A stretch of DNA of 64,000 bases from Acanthamoeba castellanii str. Neff (lineage: Eukaryota; Discosea; Longamoebia; Acanthamoebidae): positions 419,363 through 483,362 of the forward strand of contig NW_004457702.1 in NCBI RefSeq assembly GCF_000313135.1, written 5' to 3'. The translations under genes and the position numbers were made by a program. Shown here in pieces: positions 45,532 through 55,955 of this stretch. Within the stretch, counting starts at the first letter, position 1, and each line of letters begins with the position of its first letter. The notes below the pieces were generated by a model. The model ran no database searches. It saw nothing but the letters and a program-made list of their open reading frames with translations, and was not told the DNA's origin.

Positions 45532-46035
45532 CACACACACACACACGAGATAACGCGTGCCGTTTTGGTGACCATCAGAACCTGAGGTGGGCGAGCCATC
45601 TGGACTATCTTACCGACGTTGCGGAGTCCAAGCGACAAGCCACCCTGGGCCGCAAGTTTCTGGCCAGGGGCAACAACAATGGTATGCGTTTTTCTTAGAT
45701 GCTGTTGGTCGGTCAGCATGGCCAGACCAGACCGCTAACCACGCGCACGGGGCCTACTGTGTGACATTGCCCAGCCGCGCTCAAGGTCCTGCAGGCTGCC
45801 AACAGGCTGGTGCCCAGCGAGGAGATCGAATCCCTCATCAAATCGATTCAAAGCGGCGACCCCAGGTGCGTCTCCTTCTCCACGGAGGCTGTTGGCCCAA
45901 AGCTCAGCCGTTTTTGTGGACTTGGTGAACAGTGTTGGCCAGCGGCTGCCCGAGTGGCAGTGCCAGCACTGTACGTACATCAACAGCACCAGTGAAGGCA
46001 GCTGTGATATGTGCACCCTGCCCAGATTCTCCTGA
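44604..46035 (+). CDS. F-box protein with C-terminal RanBP2-type zinc finger
   Basis: An N-terminal coiled coil (TEELNAELARLETQRIELKS, from ATG 44604) is followed by an F-box (LRLPYEVILEIFSFLRAADL, then VSRAWHTITNDNLLWKHIVT, about 45045-45240). Helical exons follow (SSNRDWKKYFRWCESQ, LRWASHLDYLTDVAESKRQA, ALKVLQAANRLVPSEEIESL). The last exon, spliced after DPS, reads VGQRLPEWQCQHCTYINSTS then EGSCDMCTLPRFS. This is a full W-x-C-x2-C...N...C-x2-C RanBP2/NZF finger ending TGA 46033-46035. F-box links to Skp1 in an SCF ligase, and the finger could bind ubiquitin or RNA. The pairing is unusual. A (CA)n run (45481-45546) fills one intron. Confidence 0.8.
45481..45546. repeat. (CA)n microsatellite intron
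   Basis: CA run with one AA interruption, inside the intron after the exon ending KKYFRWCESQ of the F-box/RanBP2 gene. Confidence 0.95.
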
Positions 46036-46104
46036 CATTCGCGTTAACAAAACGTGTTCAAAAAATTGTCAAAACACGACACAAAAAGTGAGTAGTTTGA
46101 GGAT

Positions 46105-46177
46105 TGCCCTCTGCCGGGTTTGAACCAGCGACCTCACGATCTTCAGTCGTGCGCTCTACCAGCTGAGCTAAGAGGGC
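46105..46177 (-). tRNA. tRNA-Phe (anticodon GAA)
   Basis: Cloverleaf: acceptor GCCCTCT/AGAGGGC with discriminator A, A box TAGCTCAGCTGG, anticodon stem CACGA/TCGTG with loop CTGAAGA, and B box GGTTCAAACCC. Identical to the copy at 51800-51872. It lies 70 bp after the F-box/RanBP2 stop on the opposite strand. Confidence 0.95.
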
Positions 46178-46299
46178 TGACCGCAGGGGAAGCCCAAAAC
46201 AGTGGTTGTGGGCCATAATCAGTTCTTGTCGGCGATACACTCCGCTTGGTTGGCCTTCGTTAGCGCCTTTGCCCTGCCTATGGCAGATGCTGCCCAACC

Positions 46300-47867
46300 A
46301 TGGAAGAACGAGATGACATCGAGGAGCTCGCAACGCCGCTTGATGCCCCACCATCGCAGCTTACTGCCAGCAGTGCCGGAGGAGATGGCGGGGTGTGGAT
46401 ATTCGGCTACGGCTCCCTCATCTGGCGTCCCTCCTTCCCCTTTGAGAACAAGCACGTGGCCGCTCCACTCCCCTTGCTGACTGATCTTCTTCTTTCCAAT
46501 CTTTCATTTTACACGGAATGGATTATTTATTGATTCATCTTTATTCGCACGCTGCAGGGTGGACGGCTACGTGCGCGGCTACAAGCGACGGTTTTGGCAG
46601 GGCAGCACCGACCATCGTGGTGTGCCGGTACTTCTCTCCATCGCTCCAGCTGTTGCATCTTTCTCATCTTTGTAGTGCGACTCGTGGCTGTGCTACTCAC
46701 AACGCGTTCCTGACAGGGTGCGCCTGGGCGAGTGGTCACATTGATCAAGGTGGAGGAGGTCCACGAGCAAACGAAGGAGGTGCGGCGACCCACATACGTC
46801 GCACAGCAAATGCTGCTTCTGGCTCGGCTCTGGCTTCGACCAAAGACCATCTGGAGCTGACTTGGTCGTGCGGTCATCAATCAGATCATCACCTGGGGCG
46901 TGGCTTACTACATCGGCAGGGACCAGGTCGACGAAGTGCTCTCCTACCTTGACTACAGAGAGAAGGTCGCCCGGCGCTCTGCCCCTCAATCAATAGCACG
47001 TCGGCCGGAAGACTAAAGTCAGCGCTTACGTTGCGTTGCGTTGCCATTTGTCATGCATGGCCAGGGCGGTTACACTCGCGAGCTCGTGGACGTGTTCACC
47101 AAGGAGGCTCCCCACCAGCCCACCATCGTCGGTGTACGCGCCTCCCGCTCTAAGCTCTACTGTGCTTTTTTTGATCTCTTCTTGCGCCGAGTCTGGTCTC
47201 ACATGTTGCGCTGTGGTCCACCGCACTCAAGGCTCTCCTATACCGGGCAACGGAGGACAACCCCGAATTCTTGGGCAGTGCGCCTGTGCCGCAGCTGGCC
47301 GCTCAGATCTACAAGTCTGTGGGTACGTTGCACCATCACCATCACCATCACCATCACCATCACCATCACCATCACCATCACCATCACCATCACCATCACC
47401 ATCACCATCACCATCACCATCACCATCACCATCACCATCACCATCACCATCACCATCACCATCACCACCGACCATACCATCACCATCACCACTACCATCA
47501 CCATCACCATCACCATCACCATCACCATGGCTTTGTTGGCCTTCCTTCTTCATGAGCACGAAGTAGAGTGGCGAGAGTGCTCACGATGGCCTCCCCCGTT
47601 CATCCTGCAGGACCGAGTGGTCGCAATGTGGAATATTTGTTGAACCTGGCGCAGGCCGTGCGCCAGATGGGGGTGGAGGACGACCACCTCTTTGCCCTTG
47701 AACGCCATGTATTGGGTACGCCCCAATCTTCCCCTCACCAGACAGAAGATATGCATAGTTTCATGTCTTCTGGGCTGACCACTGCCATGTTTCGTGTGTG
47801 TCTGTCAGAAATGGTGGCCCAGGAGAAGGCTGACACAGAAGAGCAGATCCAACAAGTCAATGGGTGA
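46300..47867 (+). CDS. ChaC-type gamma-glutamylcyclotransferase (glutathione-specific)
   Basis: Cytosolic enzyme expected to cleave glutathione to 5-oxoproline and Cys-Gly. From ATG 46300 a short acidic leader leads to the family signature [18 protein letters not shown]. Then come [60 protein letters not shown], the conserved [14 protein letters not shown] (with the family glutamate), the exons [15 protein letters not shown] and [12 protein letters not shown], and [20 protein letters not shown], ending VNG and TGA 47865-47867. The order matches ChaC1/ChaC2. One intron (about 47323-47611) carries the (CATCAC)n array. Introns are GT-AG. Some exon edges near 46610-46860 are approximate. Confidence 0.88.
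47333..47527. repeat. (CATCAC)n hexamer array in a ChaC intron
   Basis: About 30 copies of the 6-bp unit, with a few variants near 47466-47495. It is in the frame of the preceding exon, so intron retention would add a long poly-His run before a stop near 47555. Confidence 0.95.
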
Positions 47868-48056
47868 TGAGACTAGTTATCACAACACCCAAAGTGGAAA
47901 GCTCTCTTCTTCCTTTTGGGTGCAACCAGACTGCAGTAAATAATGTGTGGTTGGCACTCACTCAAAAGTGGTTGTTGGTGGGTGTGAAACAAATAGGCCT
48001 AATCAGAGATTGTTTGGGCACAAGGGGCGTAAATGTGAAAGTAAAGTCTCTGCACT

Positions 48057-50103
48057 CTAGAGGGGTGGCTTGCCCGTGTCGGCCTCCTCGCTGATTCCGG
48101 CGTAGTAGGTGCCCAGGAGGAAGACCACGTTGGGCACGAAGCCCTTGAAGAAGGCCCACACGCCCTCTTCCCGGTAGATCGTCTTCACCGTCTGTTACAA
48201 TAGCCGCCCACCAACCAGCATCGCGAAACGTGCGTGTGTCGTGTGCGTGTGCGTGTGCGTGTGCGTGTCGTGGACGCACTCTGCTCTCGTGCGAGACACA
48301 AATGCCAAGGGGGTGCGTACCCCGAGGATGCCCAACGGTCCGTAGAGCAGCGGGTTGGCGATCATCCTCGCCGTGACCTGAGCAGCGCGAACACATGAGC
48401 CCAAAAACCGACGCAAACGAGCATCAGTGTTGTGTCTCGTGTTGGCGAGGAAGGAATAATAGGCACCGCGTCGATAGGACCCGTCAACATCGCGCTAAGC
48501 ATCGAGGAGAGTGTGTAGAGCTGTTGGTGGTCGTGGCACGAACTCGAATGTTAAAACAGTGCTCGAAGGCTGCGGCCAAGTTGCTTCGCATTAAAAGAGA
48601 GCTCAGGGTGGGTACCGAAAGGTTGGTGATCTGGTGCAGGAGCGGCCTGTAGGCTCCGCCCACAAGCGCAGCCTGTTGTGTGGGTTCCTCGTCGTACACC
48701 TCTGTACAGAGGGGAGGGTGCGCGTACCAAGGCGCCCACGTCAGCACTTGGTATGACATTGAAGTGAAGAAAGAAGAAAGTTGAACGTTACCGTCTTCGG
48801 TCTGCGGCGGCGAGGCGAGCAGTTCCGGGAAGAACGTCTTCTTGTTCCAGTGCAGCACCTTGGCGCGAATGATGTCGCTCAGGAAGAAGACCTGTGGTTG
48901 GTTGGTCGGTCGGAGAGACAAGGAGAACGTGAGGAGCTGAAGTGCTACTGTGGCGTGTGCGTGTGCGCAGAGAGTCAGCCCGGTACCAGGAACGAGAGAG
49001 AGGAGAGCGGAGCCGCGCTATAGAAGTAGTCCTTGCCCTTCCACACCTTGTCTCGAAGATACACCGTCCTGGACGTATAGCCAACGATGGATGGTTGATT
49101 CTCTCAGTGAGCGAAGCTGTAATCACCAAAGGGGACACACACCAAAGGGCACACACACCACCGCACACACACCACCGCACACGCACACAAATATTTGAAT
49201 GCGCACTACTCCTGGATGCGGCGTACCAGGAAGGCATTCTGTTGGTGGAGTGGACGGTCCACAGGATGGTGGCCGGGTAGAGCAACACGCCCGTGGAGAT
49301 GAGGCACATCGCCTTGCTCAGGTGCCATTTGTGACTCCTCGCCTCCATGTCCTCCTGTGTGACGCCCAGCAGGCGGTGGCACGCCTGCTGTGCTCCCTCT
49401 GTGTGCCACCATAACGTAAGCGTTGGTAAGCGGCTGGCGAGCACCACGACGAGCTACATCGCACCGCAAAGGCCTACGCAGAAGATATATATATACCTTG
49501 GATCGCAAACGCTCCCACGCCGATGGCAAACCCGAGAGCGGGCCACCTGGAGGAAGGCATCATACACGCGATGAGCGGTCGGTACTGAGTCAGACGTTGT
49601 CGAGGCCAGGCCGAAGACCCATGCGCGAACGCAGGAAGAAGAAGACGGAGCCTAGAGAACGTACTTGGCGAACATTCTGAGGCCGTCCTCCCGCCAGAGC
49701 TGTCTGTAGCCGCCCACGAGGTCACTGAAGCCGCCGCGCAGTGTGGCGAGGAAGCCTGGCACACGCCAACGTAGGCCATCATATTTCGTGAGTAGTGGCG
49801 AATCATGGATGGCACTACTCGAAGATTCGAAGAAGAAGAAGAAGAGGCTTGAGGGTACCTCGGTAAAGGTGAGAGGTTCCAACGCTCGCGGCCGTTCGAT
49901 CGTACACTACGCGGGCAGGGATGACCAAGGCAAAGAGGCCAAAGTACGTGCCCACCCCTACACAGCAATGGATGATTAAAAAAGATGGAAGCTACGAAAA
50001 CGCAGGTTTGATCGGGCGTACCCATGAGTGCCGCCGTTGCGTCTTCTCCTTCACTCCCCTGGGCGAGATCCTGCTGGTTGTAGGGTGGCTGCTGCTGCGA
50101 CAT
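48057..50103 (-). CDS. Divergent SLC25/MTCH-like mitochondrial carrier protein
   Basis: About nine exons on the minus strand from ATG 50103 (MSQQQPPYNQQDLAQGSEGE). Membrane segments repeat in carrier fashion: TYFGLFALVIPARVVYDRTA then YRGFLATLRGGFSDLVGGYR and QLWREDGLRMFAKYVL; then SKAMCLISTGVLLYPATILW, YLRDKVWKGKDYFYS, VTARMIANPLLYGPLGILG and TVKTIYREEGVWAFFKGFVP, ending KPPL and TAG 48057-48059. The (R)EEG...FFKG and (R)EDG...FAK matrix-helix motifs are carrier-like. The three odd-helix Px[DE]xx[KR] boxes are degenerate (PARVVYDR, PATILWTV, PLLYGPLG), as in MTCH/metaxin-associated carriers that no longer transport. Substrate unknown; family call moderate. Confidence 0.65.
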
Positions 50104-50276
50104 GCTACTCGGCGAAAGTACCATTCTTGTATGATCTTTCGATCTCGGGTTACTTGGTTTTGATCGTGATCGTTTGTACGTTGGCTGCCAATCGTTGCTT
50201 TCTTTGAATCTTGTGGTTTGTTGTTTGTTTTCTGTTTTCCTTTTATTTCCTCCCTCCTTTCAATTTGGTGATCAAG

Positions 50277-51319
50277 ATGGAGGGCCGGGACGCAGCATCG
50301 CAAGGGGAGCCCGAGACGGCTAGGCGACAAGAGTCACAGAGCCCATTCCCACAGGCGCCACCGGGCACATGGCAGCAGAAGCTGGACGCTTTCGTGGAGC
50401 CCTTCGTCATCAAGTATCTCTGGGATCCGCGATTTGCCGAAAATTGTGCCTTCCGTGGTGTACAGACCTTCGTTGTTGGTTCGTAGCTTCCCCACGCCAA
50501 GTTTTTCATCTGAGCTGCCCCTTTCATTCAATGATTCGTAGACATTGCCATTCTTCGAAATCATTGATCTCCGCCATTCGCCTCTTGCAGGTGGCGCGAT
50601 GGGCTTCGTGATGGGCATCTTTTTCTCGAGCTTGGGTGGCCCCTCCAGCATGGGCATGCCCGACGTTGAGGTGCGCCACTCGCCTTCGTGTGACGCATTC
50701 GTTGTTGAGCTTTACGTTTTGGACGTGCGGCCCACTGCTGACTGCGACAACAGATGAAGGGCGGGTGGAAGAAGCAAACGGCAGAGCATTTCAAGCACAT
50801 GGGCCGAAGTGGCGTGTCCATGATGAAGGTGATGCTTCTTCCACAGCTCACCCTCTCCTTCGTGAAGTAGCGCCTTTTTCTGACCTGTATGCGCATCATC
50901 TTCTTTGAACAGGCCTTTGCTTACGTGGGTGCTCTGTACGCCACTACTGAGTGCGTCGTAGAGAAGGTACTTCCCTTCTACGCGCAGCTGTGGGTGTCAT
51001 GGTGGTGATGTGGTGCATGCTGGAGTTCAATGAACTCTGAGCACTTTATCCTCATGCTCTCTTGATGGTGCACATCAACATGCAGTACCGGGGCAAGAGT
51101 GATCTAATGAACCCGCTCATTGCTGGCTGCATCTCAGGCGGTCTCCTTGCTTCAAGGGGTACAAACTACAACCCTCTCCTTACCTGATGCACTGGACCTC
51201 CCTGCTGACCCTTGACTTTCTCTTGCTCACAAGCTGGCTTCACAGCAACAGCCATGGGCTGTGGTGGCTTTGCTGCATTTTCTGTTGGCATTGACTGGCT
51301 CATGATGGAGAATCACTAG
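50277..51319 (+). CDS. TIM22: TIM22, mitochondrial inner-membrane carrier translocase subunit
   Basis: Tim17/22/23-family channel protein that inserts carrier proteins into the inner membrane. Six exons from ATG 50277: a hydrophilic N-terminus (to WQQKLDAFVEPFVIKYLWDP), then CAFRGVQTFVVG|GAMGFVMGIFFSSLGGPSSM, MKGGWKKQTAEHFKHMGRSG, AFAYVGALYATTECVVEK, YRGKSDLMNPLIAGCISGGL and AGFTATAMGCGGFAAFSVGI, ending MMENH and TAG 51317-51319. Four Gly-rich helices and the TECVVEKYRGKSD signature are diagnostic for TIM22 over TIM17 and TIM23. It diverges from the carrier-like gene, a possible client, by 173 bp. Confidence 0.95.
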
Positions 51320-51504
51320 TTGACATAATAACAACTTGACCAACTGAGGCCCCTCCTGTTTTTATCATATGGGTGGATGCACTGAGCCTAGGGACCAGCA
51401 TATTTCTGCACAGCAGGCTCAGCACACCATAACCTGCAAGTCAAGTTTGCCTGTGCCCAGATGCTTGACCATCCCCAAGGGAACAAAGATGAGTGAAACA
51501 AGCA

Positions 51505-51576
51505 AGGCCTGTGGCCCAATGGAAAGGCGTGTGACTACGAATCAGGAGATTCTGGGTTCGACCCCCAGCAGGCCTG
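51505..51576 (+). tRNA. tRNA-Arg (anticodon ACG)
   Basis: Acceptor AGGCCTG/CAGGCCT, A box TGGCCCAATGG, anticodon loop CTACGAA (ACG), T arm CTGGG-TTCGACC-CCCAG. The anticodon stem TGTGA/TCAGG has one internal mismatch (28-42). B box intact and no intron. Confidence 0.8.
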
Positions 51577-51799
51577 TAGCTTCTTTTCTGACCTTCCTTT
51601 TTTATCAGCATGAGCAATTTTCGAAACAAAAATCATGGTCTCCACAGACTCTACTGTCTTTGGCGCTAAAGGGCGAGTGGAAAACACATACGACCAAAAG
51701 ATGGAGGGAGCAACAATGCAGTCGCCAACCCAGTCCTAAAACGTTCTGGTGTTTAGTCGCCACTGCCTCTCCGCCTCGAAAGTGAACATTTACCATTCC

Positions 51800-51872
51800 G
51801 CCCTCTTAGCTCAGCTGGTAGAGCGCACGACTGAAGATCGTGAGGTCGCTGGTTCAAACCCGGCAGAGGGCA
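51800..51872 (+). tRNA. tRNA-Phe (anticodon GAA), second copy
   Basis: Base-for-base identical to the minus-strand tRNA-Phe at 46105-46177. A T run follows within 15-30 bp as a Pol III terminator. Confidence 0.95.
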
Positions 51873-52127
51873 AGCTATCTCCTTTACTTTTTGTCTTTTT
51901 GGCTTTTCAGCACACAATGAACATGCATGCCATGGCTATTTATACTGTTGAGGTTGAATGTAAGCAATTGATGCAGCCTAATACCACTGCACCTGTTGGG
52001 CTTGCTCAAGGTGTTTGGATATCTTGAATATTTTTACAATAACAGGAGAGCAAAGCTGGCTGGAAGAAACAGCAAAGCTACCTTTCAACTTCTGCCAGAT
52101 CACACTGACTCAACAAAATTGCACTGG
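51873..52127. other. Flank between tRNA-Phe and the HA-chromodomain gene
   Basis: AT-richer sequence with no clear exon. The downstream frame stays open upstream to about 51996 but only from a TTG. A noncoding or spliced 5' leader is likely, and an upstream coding exon cannot be excluded. Confidence 0.4.
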
Positions 52128-53382
52128 ATGGAGTTACACCAGCAGGACCAACACAACCAAGATTCATTCTTCTTCAATCTACCAACTTGGACTCATTTCT
52201 CACTTGCCACCACCCCCTATGAAGATGAACAAAGAGAAAATCTGGATGAGGGCCTAGATCTGGATGAAGAAGAGAGCAGTGAAGATGAGAACGAAAATGG
52301 CGACATTCGTGTGGAGTGGCACATCACCCCCTTCGCCCTCAACTTTCCTGCAGCCAACAACGTCTCCACACCAGCCCAGGAGGGAGGAGCGCCTGTGAAG
52401 CTTCGCCAGGGCGTGTGGGAGAAGAGGATCAAGCAGCTGCGAGCTTTTGCTCGTGCCTATGGCCACTGCTGCGTTCCCACGAAGAACCAGCAAGGCCTGG
52501 GCGGCTGGGCGGCCTACATTCAACGACTCCGGCGGCAGAACTCCCTCAGCCTCGATAAAGTACGCCAACTGGACGAGCTTGGCTTCGCTTGGGGCTCAGG
52601 CGAGACCGAATCATCATCGCCATCTTCATCTCGCGCCCCGCTCGACCCGCCTCTAGTCGACCCCGAGCCGCTTTCGCGCCAAACGACAACTACGGAAGCA
52701 ACGAAACGAAACGGGGAAGAAGAGGAAGAACCGAAGGAAGAGCAACGGGAGGAGGGAGAGGAGGAGGAGAATGTTGGGGCGAGGGGCCGATCGGCGCGGA
52801 TGGACGAGAAGCTCTTTGCAGGGCGCGTGTACCAGCTCAGGAAGTTCAAGCGCAAGCATGGCCACCTTCGCTTGGGCCGCACCTCCGAGTACAACCCACC
52901 TCCTCTTCCTCTCCAAGCTTTCTATGTATCTATTTTTTTCTATTTTCCCTATTTTTCTCTTATTTAACACAAAAAATGGAATGGAATGTGTGGCACGCGT
53001 CCCAGTTTGGCCAAGTGGCTCGCGCGGATGAAGCGGTACCAGCACGTGGGCCTCCTGGCGCGGGACAAGGAGGCCGTCCTGCGCGCGGCGGGCGTCGCCT
53101 TCGACGGCGACAGGCAGCCGTCGCCCAAGCAGACGCGACGACGACAGTACTCGGACACGACCACCGGCGACCAGGAGTGGGAGGTGGAGGCCATCCTCGA
53201 CAAGCGCATGGTCGCCGCCGCCGTCGACCGCACCCCGCCGGCGCCGCTCTACGAGGTCAAGTGGAAAGGCTACGACGAGACCACCTGGGAGCCGCTCGCC
53301 AACCTCGTCGGTACTGTGCCGCGTGTGTCGTGTGTGTGTGTTGTGTGTGTGTGTGTGTCGTGTCGTGTGTGTGTGTGTGTGC

Positions 53383-53422
<40 letters not shown>

Positions 53423-54215
53423 ATGTGGTCTGATGTCGTCACGCGTGCGGCAGGGTGCGCCGAGCTGCTGAAGGAGTTCGAGAGCGCGAGGCGGAAGGCC
53501 GAAAAGCAGACGGCGCGCGCCGCCGAACGATCGCGTGGCGCCGTCGTCTCGCAGCCGTCGTCACCGGCCGCCCAGGCGGCCGCTGCTGCGGTGGCCCAGG
53601 CGCCGGAGGCTGCCGAGGCGCGAAGGCTCGCGGTGTACTCGAATTTCCCGGAGGCCGACTGCACGGTGGCGCTGCGGCTCAGCGGCGGCTGCCGCGACCT
53701 GGCCCTCCTCTGGCTCTACACGGAGCCGCGCGAGCGCGAGTGGCTCGAATCGAGCGTGTTCCGGTGCCGCGCGGACCAGGCCCGGCGCGAGCTCGGGCTG
53801 CCGCTCGACCGCCCTACTACCAACAAGGCGAAGCCCCAAAACCAGCGGGCCAAGCGGAAGCGGGACAACGACGTCGATGAGAATGATGATCGTGTGCCGG
53901 ACGACGACGTGGACGACGACGACGGGGTGCTATCGCCAACCATGACGACAGCAGCGGCGGCGATGAAGAAAGTGAAGAGCGAAGCGGTGGAGGGCGACGA
54001 GGATGTGGACAAAGCGCGGGAGCGAGAGCGAGGCGGAGGGAAGAGGGCGCAGGCGGCGGAGGAGGAGCAGGCGCGGCGCGAGGAGAGAGCGCGCAGGAAT
54101 CTGGCGGAGCGGGAGGAGCGCAAGGCCCTGCGCGACCGCAAGAAGGCCGAGGACTGGGAGCGCCGACGGGCGCAGGTCCGCCAGGCTCGCGAAGAGCAAC
54201 GGCAGCAACAACACT

Positions 54216-54249
<34 letters not shown>

Positions 54250-55240
54250 TCAACAACTGCAGCGGCAGCAGCAACTACAACACATCCAACTACAACAACT
54301 GCAGCAACAGCAGCAGCAGCAGCAGAAGCAACAACTGCAGCGGCAGCAGCAACTACAACACATCCAACAACAACTGCAACGGCAGAAGCAGACGCGCCTC
54401 CAGCAGCAGCAGCAGCAGCAGCAGCACCTCCAGCACCCGCACCCGCACCAGGACCTCCTGCAGCACTACCGCCGACAGCTTCAGATCGACCAGCATCAGC
54501 CGCGGGCCTATGGCCGACCCCAGCCTGTCGGGCAGCAGCCGGCCGCAGCAGCTGTTCCGCTGCCGCTACCGCTGCCCCCGCCGCCGGCCGGGAGCCTCGA
54601 CGCGCAGCTGTGGGCGGTCGCCGAACGCCGCCGCCGGCGGATGGAGTTCGAGGTCGAGAGCGCGGCCATGGCCCAGTGGACGGCAACCGACGAGGGCCTT
54701 TCTCTCGGAGCAGCCGAGCCGCCTACCTCATACCCGCAGCGCAACCACCTCCCGTACGACAATCAACACCAGCCGCAGCCGCAGGCGCGGGGGCAGTCGT
54801 GGGCGGGCGACCGGTTCAAGGTAGTGGTGGCCAATACGTTGGCGGACCCAGTGCTGGCGGGGGCCGAAACCGGCCGCAGCCAGGCCACGACGATGGCCAA
54901 GGCGGCGGCGGCGCCCGCGCGGGCAAGTGACCACCATCGGGCTCAGCCGACGAAGCTGAATGAGGGCGCTCAACACAACTCGGTGGCTACTGGCCAGTGG
55001 ACGACGAGTCGAGGAGATGCGGCAGCGGCCAAGCTGAAGGCCACGGAGAGCAAGGCCGCGTGCCAGTGGACGACGACAACGACGATTCGGGGTGACGAGG
55101 AGGAGGAAGAGGAGCAAGAGAAGGAGGAGGAGGAGCTGAAGGCCATAATGGGGTGCAGCAGCAACAACACCGACGGCGGTGTGGCGGATGATGGTGAGAT
55201 GTGGGAGGAGGACCCGCTACTCGCCGGATACTGGTGCTGA
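52128..55240 (+). CDS. Helicase-associated (HA) domain and chromodomain protein with poly-Q region
   Basis: Three exons in phase (52128-52888, 53006-53310, 53454-55240) give 950 residues. HA domain 1 is at about residues 96-155 (WEKRIKQLRAFARAYGHCCV ... GGWAAYIQRLRRQ). HA domain 2 is at about 225-287, split by intron 1 (YQLRKFKRKHGHLRLGRTS|DLAKWLARMKRYQHVG). A chromodomain is at about 311-362 (EWEVEAILDKRM ... YEVKWKGYDETTWEPLANLV) with the expected aromatic positions. Then come SNFPEADCTVALRLSGGCRD, an acidic and Arg/Glu coiled coil, and a Gln-rich stretch (about 54190-54500). No helicase motor is present. HA domains are thought to bind nucleic acid and chromodomains methyl-lysine, so a chromatin reader is inferred. 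ATG 52128 is the first in frame. Confidence 0.82.
53311..53453. repeat. (GT)n/(GTGTC)n intron
   Basis: GT-rich array making up most of the 143-bp intron 2, which directly follows the chromodomain exon. Confidence 0.9.
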
Positions 55241-55313
55241 TTGTATTTTGTAATAGAGTGCCCATCTTGTGTACAAACAGCAACTCTTCTGACCACGTCG
55301 GGCCTCACTCAGG

Positions 55314-55693
55314 TCAGATGTCGTCTTGGCCGCCCACGTCGGAAGGGAACGCGTTGAGGATGATGTCGGGGTGGTGCTTCTCCGTCTTGTGCAGTGTACG
55401 CTCCATCTCGCCCTCAATGTGAACGCAGGACTTGTCCTCGGGCAGACCCATCAAAGCTGGTACGGTGGTGTACGTGAGCAAACAGGGAAAAAAAGAACAT
55501 AATAATGAACAGGGTACGCACCTGAAGCGGCAGAGGCCGGATCGGAGCTGGCCTGGTACATGGGGGCGTAAAGGTCGGCGGGGTTGAGGGACCCGCGACG
55601 CACAAACTGGAGGGGCTTGTCATCGCCCAGTATCGGAATGGTGTGGTCTATTGAGGCTGACTTCTTGGCTGGCTGGCTGGAATGTAAGGACAT
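55314..55693 (-). CDS. Small protein of unknown function
   Basis: Two exons (55522-55693 and 55314-55456) with a GT-AG intron give about 104 residues: MSLHSSQPAKKSASIDHTIP, PLQFVRRGSLNPADLYAPMY then ALMGLPEDKSCVHIEGEMER and PDIILNAFPSDVGGQDDI, ending TGA 55314-55316. The composition is protein-like and hydrophilic with a single cysteine. No domain is recognised. Convergent with the HA-chromodomain gene (stops 74 bp apart). Confidence 0.65.
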
Positions 55694-55955
55694 GTTTCGC
55701 AAGGATATGGTGTGCAAATATGAAGGTTGAATGAAGTGTGGGTGCAACACGCCAACGGCCAGATGAGTGGCCAACGGCAATGCTGGTTGCATGTGCGAGA
55801 AAATAGGTTGAAACAACAAGGAAAAAGTAAGAAGGAAAAGAAATCAAGAGAAACACTAGTTTCGATAATTTTCTGCGGAATGAGTCCGGTTCGCCTAACG
55901 CAAAACAAAAAAACAAAAAGTTTCAAAATCTGAAGAACAAGAATCTGGGGCAGAA

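Noticed and set aside
47271..47555. Open frame with a poly-His stretch
   Set aside because: It is the (CATCAC)n intron of the ChaC-type gene read through. The flanking exons join cleanly without it.
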